Shown one piece after another: positions 34,178 to 41,914 of a DNA stretch of 64,000 nt. The notes under the pieces were generated by a model. That model searched no databases, was not told where the DNA came from, and saw only the letters and a list, made by a program, of their open reading frames with translations. This stretch comes from Patulibacter americanus DSM 16676 (GTDB taxonomy: Bacteria; Actinomycetota; Thermoleophilia; Solirubrobacterales; Solirubrobacteraceae). Location of the stretch: positions 62,001-126,000 of the forward strand of contig NZ_ATUD01000004.1 in the NCBI RefSeq assembly GCF_000420025.1. Direction: 5' to 3'. Made by a program: the position numbers and the translations under genes. Each line of letters begins with the position of its first letter. Position 1 is the stretch's first letter.

Positions 34178-34873
34178 GTGACCGATCCGGATCCCCGCCT
34201 CGCGCGCCTCACGGGCGTCGCCCCCTCCATCCTCGCCAGCGACTTCGGTCGGCTGCGCAGCCAGGTCGAGGAGGTCGTGGCCGCCGGCGCGACGACGATC
34301 CACATCGACGTGATGGACGGGCACTTCGTCCCGCCGATCACCATGGGCCCGCTCGTCGTCGACGCGCTGAAGGGCGTCGACGCCGTCCTCGACGTGCACC
34401 TCATGATCGAGCGGCCCGAGCGGCAGCTCGCCGACTTCGCGAAGGCCGGCGCCGACTGCCTCACGGTCCACGCCGAGGCCACGCCGCAGCTGCACTACGC
34501 CCTGGGCCAGGCCCGCGAGCTCGGGACCCTGGCCGGCCTGGCGGTCTGCCCCGGCACCGGCCTCGACGCGCTCGAGGAGACGACGGAGCTCGTCGACCTC
34601 GCGCTCTGCATGACGGTCAACCCGGGCTGGGGCGGCCAGAAGTTCATCCCCAGCTCGTTCGACAAGATCGGCCGGATCGCCGAGCGGCTCACCCCGGGCG
34701 CCGTCCTCCAGGTCGACGGCGGCGTCGACCTCGCCACGATCGGCCGCTGCGCCGCCGCGGGCGCCACGAGCTTCGTCGCCGGGTCCGCCGTCTTCGGGCA
34801 GGCCGACCCGGGCGAGGCCGTCCGGGCGCTCCAGGCGGCCGCGGACGCCGGCGTCGGCGCCGTCGGCGGCTGA
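34178..34873 (+). CDS. rpe: Ribulose-phosphate 3-epimerase
   Basis: The 231-residue TIM barrel interconverts ribulose 5-phosphate and xylulose 5-phosphate in the pentose phosphate pathway. Metal and catalytic motifs are present: the opening SILASDFGRL, HIDVMDGHFVPPIT (about 42-55), DVHLMI, VNPGWGGQKF (about 146-155) and VDGGV (about 183-187, catalytic Asp). Phosphate-binding AGSAVF follows near 207. The GTG start is supported by the promoter spacing; the family's usual N-terminus begins at about residue 14, leaving a short extra N-terminal stretch. It appears to be monocistronic and is followed by a branched hairpin structure. Confidence 0.95.
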   Translation: MTDPDPRLARLTGVAPSILASDFGRLRSQVEEVVAAGATTIHIDVMDGHFVPPITMGPLVVDALKGVDAVLDVHLMIERPERQLADFAKAGADCLTVHAEATPQLHYALGQARELGTLAGLAVCPGTGLDALEETTELVDLALCMTVNPGWGGQKFIPSSFDKIGRIAERLTPGAVLQVDGGVDLATIGRCAAAGATSFVAGSAVFGQADPGEAVRALQAAADAGVGAVGG

Positions 34874-34880
34874 CCCCGGC

Positions 34881-34937
34881 CGGTCGCGCGGCGTCGCGGG
34901 GCCGTCCCGCGGCCATCCGGCCGCCGTCGCGCGACCG
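34881..34937 (+). terminator. Branched hairpin terminator candidate after rpe
   Basis: CGGTCGCGCG (34881-34890) pairs with CGCGCGACCG (34928-34937), and an inner stem CGCGGG/CCCGCG lies in the loop. It starts eight bases after the rpe stop. Confidence 0.45.
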
Positions 34938-35049
34938 TCGACCGGCCACCTTGCTGCCGGCCCGCGGCCGTCCCGCCGACCCGGGGATCTCCCGAAGGCC
35001 TGGGGGATGACCCCCGTATCGCGCGACGTACGCCCGCGGCTCTGCTTCG

Positions 35050-35796
35050 ATGGCTTCCGTGAGCACTCCGATCGTGCAGGCGGACGACCTGGGGAAGACC
35101 TACGGCAGCGGCGAGACGCGCGTCGTCGCGCTCGACGGGGTGAGCGTCGGCTTCGCCGCGGGCGAGCTCGCGGCGATCATGGGGCCGTCGGGCTCGGGCA
35201 AGTCGACGCTGATGCACTGCGTCGCGGGGCTCGACCGCCCCGACGGTGGCACGGTCACCATCGACGGGGTGCAGACGGGCGGCCTCGACGACCGTCGACT
35301 CACGGAGCTGCGCCGCGACCGCATCGGCTTCGTCTTCCAGGCCTTCAACCTGCTCCCCGTGCTGACGGCGGAGGAGAACATCCTCCTGCCGCTCACGATC
35401 GCGGGACGGACCGCCGACCCGGAGTGGCTCGAGAGCCTCATCGGCACCGTCGGCCTCGGCGACCGTCGCCACCACCGCCCGAGCGAGCTCTCCGGCGGCC
35501 AGCAGCAGCGCGTCGCGGTGGCGCGCGCGCTCGTCAGCCGGCCCGCGGTGATCTTCGCGGACGAGCCGACGGGCAACCTCGACTCGCGCTCCTCCGAGGA
35601 GGTCCTGGGCCTGCTGCGTCGCGCCGTCGACGACTTCGGCCAGACCGTCGTGATGGTCACCCACGACGCCCGCTCCGCCTCCTACGCGGACCGGCTGCTG
35701 CTGCTCCAGGACGGCCGCATCGTCCACGACGGCCCCGCGGGCGGCTCGGACGACGTCCACGCCCGCCTGCGCCTGCTCACCGACCCGGCCGCCTGA
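35050..35796 (+). CDS. ABC transporter ATPase, MacB/LolD type
   Basis: The 248-residue protein has Walker A GPSGSGKST (about 44-52), the Q loop, signature LSGGQQQRVA (about 150-159), Walker B VIFADEPTGNLD (about 170-181) and the switch histidine in VTHDARSA. The LSGGQQQRVA plus DEPTGNLDS pattern marks the MacB/LolD/FtsE group, which drives mechanotransmission rather than classic substrate pumping. The start is ATG 35050 or GTG 35056 nearby; no Shine-Dalgarno or TANNNT box is clear. The permease start overlaps the stop by one base (TGATG), so both are made together. Confidence 0.94.
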   Translation: MASVSTPIVQADDLGKTYGSGETRVVALDGVSVGFAAGELAAIMGPSGSGKSTLMHCVAGLDRPDGGTVTIDGVQTGGLDDRRLTELRRDRIGFVFQAFNLLPVLTAEENILLPLTIAGRTADPEWLESLIGTVGLGDRRHHRPSELSGGQQQRVAVARALVSRPAVIFADEPTGNLDSRSSEEVLGLLRRAVDDFGQTVVMVTHDARSASYADRLLLLQDGRIVHDGPAGGSDDVHARLRLLTDPAA

Positions 35797-38342
35797 TGCG
35801 CGTCCTGCTCCTGCGGTCGATCCGTGCCCAGCTGCGGCGCACGCTCCTGACCTCGCTCGCCGTGGTCATCGGCGTGGCGCTGATCTCGGGCACGCTGATC
35901 TTCACGGACACGATCAACCGCTCCTTCGACGAGATCGGCCGGGTGAGCTACCGCGGCGTCGCCGTCGCGGTCACGCCCGCGGTGCCGATCGGGACCCCGA
36001 GCACGGAGGACGACGACGAGGGCCCGCGGCTCCCGCGCACCGCCCTGGCCCGCGTGCGCGGCGCCGACGGGGTGCGACAGGCCCAGGGCCGCATCCAGGG
36101 CGCGGTCACGCTCTTCGAGAAGGACGGCCGCACGCGCCTGGGCGGCCAGGGCCCGCCCAGCCTGCTCTTCTCCGCGCTGCCTCCCGGCTACGGCGCCACG
36201 CGCTACACGACGGGCCGCGCGCCGTCGGCCCCGGACGAGGTGGCGGTCGACCCGGCGACGGCGGAGCGCGCGGACGTGCGGGTCGGCGACGCCTTCTTCG
36301 TCCAGGGCGACGGCCCCCGCCGGCGCCTGCGGCTCGTCGGCCTGGCGCAGCTCGGCGACGAGGGCGTCTCCTTCGGCGGCACCACGATCGCGATCGTCCC
36401 CGAGGCCACGGCCGCGGCGCTCACCGGCCGCACGCCCGAGGCCTACTACGACCAGGTGCTCGCCCTGAGCGCCCCGGGCACGCGCGACGAAGAGGTCGTC
36501 GCGGCCGTGCGCGGGGCCGTCGGCGGCGGGGCGATCGTGCGCTCCGGCGAGGACCAGGGGGCCCAGCAGGCGGAGGACATCAAGGAGCAGATCTCGTTCC
36601 TGCCCACGATCCTGCTCGTGTTCGCCGGCATCGCGACGTTCGTCGGCGCGTTCCTCATCTTCAACACGTTCTCCATCACGATGGCCCAGCGCCAGCGCGA
36701 GTTCGCGCTCCTGCGGGCCCTGGGCGCCGGGCGACAGCAGGTCCGGGCGCTCGTGGCGGGGGAGGCCCTGTCGGTCGGGATCGTCGGCGCGGTCCTCGGC
36801 CTGGCGGCGGGCTTCGTCGTGGCGCCGGCGCTCCGCGAGCTGATCGCGGCGTTCGGGGCCGACCTGCCGTCGACCGCGACGGTGTTCGCGCCCCGCACGG
36901 TGCTCGTCGGCCTCGTCGTCGGCATCGCCGTGACGGCGGCCGCCAGCCTGCTGCCCGCCCGCCGCGCGACCCGCGTCGCCCCGGTCGAGGCGCTGCGCGA
37001 GGCCGCCGCCCCGCCCGGCCGGGGCGCGGTCCGCCGCGGTCCCGTGGTGGCGGGCGCGGCGATCGGCGTGCTCGGGATCGGACTCCTGACGCTCGCGCTC
37101 GTCGGCGCGATCGAGGGCGACACCGCCACCGCCGCCGCGGGCGGGGGCGCCGGACTGCTGTTCCTCGCCGCGGCCCTGATCTCGCCGCTGCTCGTCGGCC
37201 CGCTGGCGCGCCTGCTCGGCCGGCCGCTGCAGCGCATCTTCGGGCTCCCGGGCCGGCTCGCGCAGGACAACGCGGCGCGGCAGCCCGGACGCACGGCGGT
37301 GACGTCCGGCGCGCTCATGATCGGCCTGGCCCTCGTCGTCTTCGCCACGGTCTTCGCCGCCGGGCTGCGGGCGACGCTGCGCGGCGACATCGAGCGGGTG
37401 GTCGCGGCGCCCCTGGTCGTCCAGCCCTCGGACGGCGCGTTCGTCGATCTCCCGTCGTCGCTCGTGCCCGCGGTGCGCTCGGCCCCGGGCGTCGAGGCCG
37501 TCGCCGGGGTCTCCTTCGGCCGGGTGGCCGTCGACGGCCGGAACGCGAGCGCCACGATCTTCGACGCCGAGGCGCTGAGCGGGGGGCTGGCCCGGATCCA
37601 GCGCGCGGACGACGGGCGCCGGGTCGGCGACCCCGGCCGCGACCGGGTCTACGTCACGGAGGACACCGCGAAGGACCTCGGGATCCGCGCCGGCACGTCG
37701 ATCACGGCGCGCGGCACGGGCGGGGACGTCCGCCGCCTGCGGGTCGTCGCGATCGTCGAGGGCAGCGCCTCCGCGGTCTCGGGCGTGGTGATGACCACCC
37801 CGACCGCGCGGGAGCTCGGGCGGGTCTCGCCCTTCTTCGTCCTCGTGCGCGGCGACCGCGCCGCGGTCGGTCGCGCGCTCGGGCGGGACTATCCCGCCAC
37901 GGAGGTGCTCACCCGCGACGCCTGGGTCACGGACCAGACGGGCCAGGTCAACCAGCTGCTCGGGCTCGTCTACGCGCTGCTCGGTCTGTCCGTGCTCGTG
38001 GCGCTCTTCGGCATCGTCAACACGCTCACGCTGTCGATCCAGGAGCGGGTGCGCGAGCTCGGCCTCCTGCGCGCGGTCGGCGCCACGCGGGGCCAGGTAC
38101 GGCGGATGATCCTGCTCGAGGCCGCGATCACGGCGCTGCTCGGCGCGCTCCTGGGCGCCGCGCTCGGATTCGTGCTCGCCGCGGCGGTTGGCGTCACCCT
38201 CGACGGCTTCGCGCTCTCGATCCCGGTGGGCCAGATCGTGGGCCTGGTGCTGTTGACCGGGATCCTGGGCGTCGTCGCGGCGATCCGTCCGGCAGGACGG
38301 GCGGCGAAGGTCGCCGTCCTCGAGGCGATCGCGGACGAGTAG
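35796..38342 (+). CDS. FtsX/MacB-family ABC permease, two-domain
   Basis: The 848-residue protein has two FtsX-type permease units. One membrane helix lies near 18-40, an extracellular MacB core domain at about 45-260, three helices at about 268-410, then a four-helix linker region (about 420-530), a second extracellular domain (about 545-710) and three C-terminal helices (about 725-840). Duplicated motifs include LLRALGAGRQQVRALVAGEALSVG and LLRAVGATRGQVRRMILLEAAITA. Such exporters act on peptides, lipoproteins or lipids; the substrate is unknown. No membrane-fusion protein gene follows, as expected for a monoderm cell. A perfect 49-bp palindrome starts 14 bases after the stop. Confidence 0.92.
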   Translation: MRVLLLRSIRAQLRRTLLTSLAVVIGVALISGTLIFTDTINRSFDEIGRVSYRGVAVAVTPAVPIGTPSTEDDDEGPRLPRTALARVRGADGVRQAQGRIQGAVTLFEKDGRTRLGGQGPPSLLFSALPPGYGATRYTTGRAPSAPDEVAVDPATAERADVRVGDAFFVQGDGPRRRLRLVGLAQLGDEGVSFGGTTIAIVPEATAAALTGRTPEAYYDQVLALSAPGTRDEEVVAAVRGAVGGGAIVRSGEDQGAQQAEDIKEQISFLPTILLVFAGIATFVGAFLIFNTFSITMAQRQREFALLRALGAGRQQVRALVAGEALSVGIVGAVLGLAAGFVVAPALRELIAAFGADLPSTATVFAPRTVLVGLVVGIAVTAAASLLPARRATRVAPVEALREAAAPPGRGAVRRGPVVAGAAIGVLGIGLLTLALVGAIEGDTATAAAGGGAGLLFLAAALISPLLVGPLARLLGRPLQRIFGLPGRLAQDNAARQPGRTAVTSGALMIGLALVVFATVFAAGLRATLRGDIERVVAAPLVVQPSDGAFVDLPSSLVPAVRSAPGVEAVAGVSFGRVAVDGRNASATIFDAEALSGGLARIQRADDGRRVGDPGRDRVYVTEDTAKDLGIRAGTSITARGTGGDVRRLRVVAIVEGSASAVSGVVMTTPTARELGRVSPFFVLVRGDRAAVGRALGRDYPATEVLTRDAWVTDQTGQVNQLLGLVYALLGLSVLVALFGIVNTLTLSIQERVRELGLLRAVGATRGQVRRMILLEAAITALLGALLGAALGFVLAAAVGVTLDGFALSIPVGQIVGLVLLTGILGVVAAIRPAGRAAKVAVLEAIADE

Positions 38343-38356
38343 GCCCACGGGCGAGC

Positions 38357-38405
38357 GTCTGTGTTGTGGTTTGCCACCTCAGAGGTGGCAAACCACAACA
38401 CAGAC
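38357..38405. repeat. Perfect 49-bp palindrome between convergent operons
   Basis: The arms at 38357-38380 and 38382-38405 are perfectly complementary over 24 bases with one central A. The arms are about 54% GC, far below the neighbouring DNA, and contain TGTGGTTTGCCACCTC. It lies 14 bases after the permease stop and 95 bases before the stop of the convergent flippase gene. It could be a bidirectional terminator, a protein-binding site or a small palindromic mobile repeat. Confidence 0.75.
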
Positions 38406-38412
38406 CCAGCGG

Positions 38413-38468
38413 CGCGCCCGCTCTCCCGCGCCCGCTCTCCCGCGCCCGCTCTCCCGCGCCCGCTCTCC
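38413..38468. repeat. Four perfect copies of a 14-bp tandem repeat
   Basis: The unit CGCGCCCGCTCTCC occurs four times in a row without mismatch, directly after the palindrome and before the flippase stop. The length suggests slippage or unequal exchange; it is noncoding. Confidence 0.8.
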
Positions 38469-38499
38469 CGGGACCGTGGCCCCCCGGGACCCGGGACCC

Positions 38500-39921
38500 C
38501 TAGATCGCCGGCGTGCCCTGCGCCGCCGCGGTCGCCGGGCGGCGGTACACGCGCGAGAGCAGCAGGCAGAGGACGAAGGCCCCGGCCGTGTAGCCGACCT
38601 CGGCCCGCAGCAGGGAGTCGTCGATCGGCGCGGCGAGCATCCAGGCGACGAAGAGGGCGCCGGCGGTCACCCACGAGGCGGCGGCCAGCCACGCGTGCCC
38701 GCGGGCCAGTGCCGCCTGGTTCAGGGTGCCGGCCGTCAGGTGGGCGCCCATGCCGACCGCGACGACGGCCAGGCCGAGCACGGGCGGCTCCTGGCCGTCG
38801 AACAGCAGCGGCATGACCCAGCCGCCGAGCACGAGCAGGCCGACGACGACGAGCGCCGCGAAGGCCGCGATGTAGCCGATGGCCTTGCGGATCGCCGCGG
38901 CGATCTCGTCCGGGGCGCCCGTGGCGACGAGGGCGGCGAAGTGGGGGAGGAGCGTCGTCTGCACGGCCTGGAACAGCTGCAGCGGCGCCCGGGTGACGAG
39001 TAGGGCGCTGAAGATCAGGCCGGCCGCGGCCTTGTCCGTGGTGAGCAGCGTGCCGGCGTTGACGAGCGTCTGCTCGCCGAGCTGGATCAGTGCCACCGCG
39101 ACGGCGAACGACCCACCCGCCCGCAGGCCGGCCGCCCCACCGGCCGGCGTGCTCGAACCGCCCGCCACGGGTGCGCCACCGGCGGCGGAGGTCGCGCCGT
39201 CCGCCCCGGCCGCGGCCGCCTCCGCGACCTCGGCACCCATTCGCCGGGTGGCCGAGCGGATCGCCCACGGCACGACGAGCAGCGAGGCCAGCGGCGCGGC
39301 GAGGATGCCCGCCGCCACCGCGATCTGACCCGACGTGATGCCGACGAGCGCCGCGATCGGGAAGAGGATGCGGGCGACGGACTCGAAGAGCACGAGTGCG
39401 CCGTAGAGCGCGAACCACCCGTGGCCGGCCACGAACCCGCGGGCGAAGTAGCTCGCCGCGTACGCCACGCCGGCGCCCACGAGCAGCCAGAACATGGAGG
39501 ACGAGCCGATGCTGTCCTCCAGCGTGCCGCGGGCCAGGAGCGCCGCGAGCACGAGCACCGCGGCGAATCCGGCCTGGATCAGGAGCGGCTCGCGCAGCGG
39601 CGGGTGTGCCTCGCCGCGCGCGCGGGCCGTGGCGATCGTGCGCGAGAGCAGCTGCTCCACGGGCCGGTAGAAGACCGACATCGCGGTGAACAGGATCGCC
39701 CACATCGTGGAGATCTGCCCGTACTGCGTGAGCCCTTCCTCGTCCGAGCCCAACGCGTGGGACGCGACGGAGAAGAAGAGGAAGGTGAGGAGCCCCGTCG
39801 ACGCGATGCCGACGGAGAGCAGGGCCGCCCCGCGGCCCTTGCGGGGCGGGGCGGGGGCGGCGACGGGTTCGGGGCCTCCGACCTTGGGGGCCGGGGTCTC
39901 CACGCCGTCGCCACCCGCCAT
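38500..39921 (-). CDS. Polysaccharide-type flippase (Wzx/MATE-like, MOP superfamily)
   Basis: The 473-residue protein has about twelve membrane helices after a 30-residue cytosolic head rich in Pro and Ala. The pattern SVGIASTGLLTFLFFSVASHALG, followed by TMWAILFTAMSVFYRPVEQLLSR (about 74-96), resembles Wzx-type and MurJ-like flippases. A Gly/Ala-rich loop lies near 230-265. It would flip lipid-linked glycan across the membrane. The gene is last in a three-gene minus-strand operon (GT2, methyltransferase, flippase), five bases after the methyltransferase stop. No polymerase or ligase gene is in view, but two PMT-like glycosyltransferase genes are divergent. Confidence 0.85.
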   Translation of the reverse strand: MAGGDGVETPAPKVGGPEPVAAPAPPRKGRGAALLSVGIASTGLLTFLFFSVASHALGSDEEGLTQYGQISTMWAILFTAMSVFYRPVEQLLSRTIATARARGEAHPPLREPLLIQAGFAAVLVLAALLARGTLEDSIGSSSMFWLLVGAGVAYAASYFARGFVAGHGWFALYGALVLFESVARILFPIAALVGITSGQIAVAAGILAAPLASLLVVPWAIRSATRRMGAEVAEAAAAGADGATSAAGGAPVAGGSSTPAGGAAGLRAGGSFAVAVALIQLGEQTLVNAGTLLTTDKAAAGLIFSALLVTRAPLQLFQAVQTTLLPHFAALVATGAPDEIAAAIRKAIGYIAAFAALVVVGLLVLGGWVMPLLFDGQEPPVLGLAVVAVGMGAHLTAGTLNQAALARGHAWLAAASWVTAGALFVAWMLAAPIDDSLLRAEVGYTAGAFVLCLLLSRVYRRPATAAAQGTPAI

Positions 39922-39926
39922 CGGCG

Positions 39927-40613
39927 TCAGTCGCCGACGCGGACGAGCAGCTGCGTCCAGGGGAACGGCTGGCGCGTCTCGACGACGTCGCCGTGCTGGG
40001 CGAGCATCTTCTTGAACGAGCGGGTGGACCAGTGGTTCAGGTGGCCCGGCGTGTTGCCCAGGTCCTTGATGTAGGCGCCACGGGCCATGTTCACCGCGCG
40101 CCAGATCGGCTCGCGGGGGACGGACACGAGCAGCCAGCGCTTCGCGACGCGGGCCATCTCGGCGACGGTGTGCTCCGGGTCCGGCACGTGCTCGAGGACC
40201 TCGATCGCCGAGGCGACGTCGAACTCGTCCGCGGCGAACGGGAGGTTCTCCGCGCGCATGATCTTGTACTCGAGGTTCGGGGCCTGACGCTGCGCCCAGC
40301 CGGCCTGGATGGACGGCTCCTCGAGGTCGATGCCGACGACGCGCTTGTCGGCCAGGCGCTGCGCCCACTGGTGGACGAGCACGCCCTCGCCGCAGCCCAC
40401 GTCGAGCAGCGACTGCGCGTCGGCGCGGACGAAGAGCTCGTCGAGCTGGCGCTCGAAGCCGGCCTGCAGACGCTTGGCGACCGGGTTGGTCGTGTTGTAC
40501 TTGTCGTACGTGTTGCCGGTGATGATGCCGTCGTCGCTCGTGGTGACGACGACGGGGTTGCCGCCCGAGCCGGAGGGCTTCACGGGACCGGTCTGCTGGT
40601 TCGGGGTGCTCAT
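39927..40613 (-). CDS. SAM-dependent methyltransferase of the glycan operon
   Basis: The 228-residue protein has motif I LLDVGCGEG (69-77), the acidic residue after strand 2 (VVGIDLEEPS), and a post-I segment FDVASAIEVLEHVPDPEHTVAEM (about 134-156) typical of UbiE/SmtA-like methyltransferases. The N-terminal 35 residues are Gly/Pro/Thr-rich. It overlaps the GT2 gene by four bases upstream and is followed by the flippase. Probable role: methylation of a lipid-linked or surface sugar, but the acceptor cannot be read from the sequence. Confidence 0.87.
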   Translation of the reverse strand: MSTPNQQTGPVKPSGSGGNPVVVTTSDDGIITGNTYDKYNTTNPVAKRLQAGFERQLDELFVRADAQSLLDVGCGEGVLVHQWAQRLADKRVVGIDLEEPSIQAGWAQRQAPNLEYKIMRAENLPFAADEFDVASAIEVLEHVPDPEHTVAEMARVAKRWLLVSVPREPIWRAVNMARGAYIKDLGNTPGHLNHWSTRSFKKMLAQHGDVVETRQPFPWTQLLVRVGD

Positions 40614-41665
40614 CGGGGCCTCGCGGCGTCGTGTTCGTCGGTCACGGCCGGGGCGGCGTTCGCCCCGGTCGTCGGGTCCTGCCCGGTGGGTCGCGCCCCG
40701 GGCTCGTAGTGGCTCGGCGGCACGCCGAGCTGCAGCTCGATCCGGCGCACCCGCTCGAAGACGCGCTGGGTGAGGATCCGCTGGCCGTGGAGCAGGTCGC
40801 CCATCACGGCCAGGGCGGCGACCATCACCGCGGCGGTGAACAGCACGCCGCCGAAGATCAGGGACTGCACGTGGCCGGCGCCCTCGCCCTGGACCCAGGA
40901 GACGAAGAACCGGGCCCACGGGATGCACGCCAGCAGGAAGAGCACGAACGCCATGCTCATGAACACGCGCATCGGCTCGTACTGCGCGTAGATGCGGAAG
41001 ATCGAGACGGTGTTGCGCCGCACGTACGCCCACATGGACGGGAAGAGGCGCGACTCGCGCAGCTTCTCGTTCGTGGAGACGGGCACGTGCTTCGTCGCGA
41101 CGAGCAGCTTGCCCGCCTGGATCAGCGACTCGAGCGTGTAGGTGAAGCGCGAGACGACGGCGAGCTGGATCGCGGCCTCGCGGTTGTATGCGCGGAAGCC
41201 GGACGTCGCGTCGGCGATGTCGGTCTCGGACGCACGCCGCACCACGGCGGAGCCGAGCTTCTGCAGGCGCACCTTCAGCGGGGAGAAGTGCTCGATCTTC
41301 TCGACCTGCCGGTCGCCGACGACCATGTCGGCCTCGCCCGCCAGCACCGGCGCCGTGAGGGCCGGGATGTACGAGGCGTCGTACTGGTTGTCGGCGTCGG
41401 TGTTGACGATGACGTCGGCGCCGAGCTTCAGGCACGCGTCGAGGCCCGCCTGGAAGCCGGCCGCCAGCCCCTTGTTGTTCGTCAGCTTGACGATGTGGTC
41501 GACACCGTTCTGGCGCGCGACCTCGAGCGTGCGATCGACCGATCCGTCGTCGATCACCAGCCACTCCACCTCGTCGAACCCGGGCACGACGCGCGGGAGG
41601 TCGGCGAGGGTGGTCGGGAGCGTCTGCTCCTCGTTGAAACAGGGGATCTGGATGATCAGCTTCAT
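40610..41665 (-). CDS. Family 2 glycosyltransferase with two C-terminal membrane helices
   Basis: The 351-residue protein is a GT-A fold polyprenyl-phosphate sugar transferase of the DPM1/ArnC type. It has IPCFNEEQTLP (7-17), the nucleotide-binding DDGSVDRT (39-46), the DxD motif NTDADNQYD (88-96) and the acceptor segment SGFRAYNREAA (about 165-175). Two hydrophobic helices at about 235-255 and 275-295 anchor it. It would load a sugar onto undecaprenyl phosphate, the donor used by GT-C enzymes such as the two divergent genes at 41915 and 43578. It starts at ATG 41665 and overlaps the methyltransferase gene by four bases. A charged tail of about 45 residues ends the protein. Confidence 0.9.
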   Translation of the reverse strand: MKLIIQIPCFNEEQTLPTTLADLPRVVPGFDEVEWLVIDDGSVDRTLEVARQNGVDHIVKLTNNKGLAAGFQAGLDACLKLGADVIVNTDADNQYDASYIPALTAPVLAGEADMVVGDRQVEKIEHFSPLKVRLQKLGSAVVRRASETDIADATSGFRAYNREAAIQLAVVSRFTYTLESLIQAGKLLVATKHVPVSTNEKLRESRLFPSMWAYVRRNTVSIFRIYAQYEPMRVFMSMAFVLFLLACIPWARFFVSWVQGEGAGHVQSLIFGGVLFTAAVMVAALAVMGDLLHGQRILTQRVFERVRRIELQLGVPPSHYEPGARPTGQDPTTGANAAPAVTDEHDAARPR

Positions 41666-41896
41666 GAAGGGCTTCGCGCGGGTGGGGCGATACGTGCGGG
41701 TGGTCGGGATCGAGGCGGGCGGGCCGCTCTCTCGCCCGTCCTGACTCCGCGGTCCGTCCCTCGCGGGACGGCGTTGCGGGGAACGACGCGGGCGTGGACA
41801 CGCGCATCGGTCGATGCCGTGGAACCGCAGCAGTATTCCAGAGCAGGCGGAGGGCCCGGCCTGCGGGGGTCGGGGAGCGTGTCGGTCAGGGTCCTC

Positions 41897-41902
41897 TAGA
41901 CT
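41897..41902 (+). promoter_or_regulatory. Candidate -10 box of the PMT-like glycosyltransferase operon
   Basis: TAGACT lies twelve bases before a TTG start at 41915, slightly wider than the usual spacing. No Shine-Dalgarno is visible. The 249-bp divergent region also holds a small hairpin (CGTCCC/GGGACG, 41755-41770). Confidence 0.35.
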
Positions 41903-41914
41903 CGCCCGCGCATC

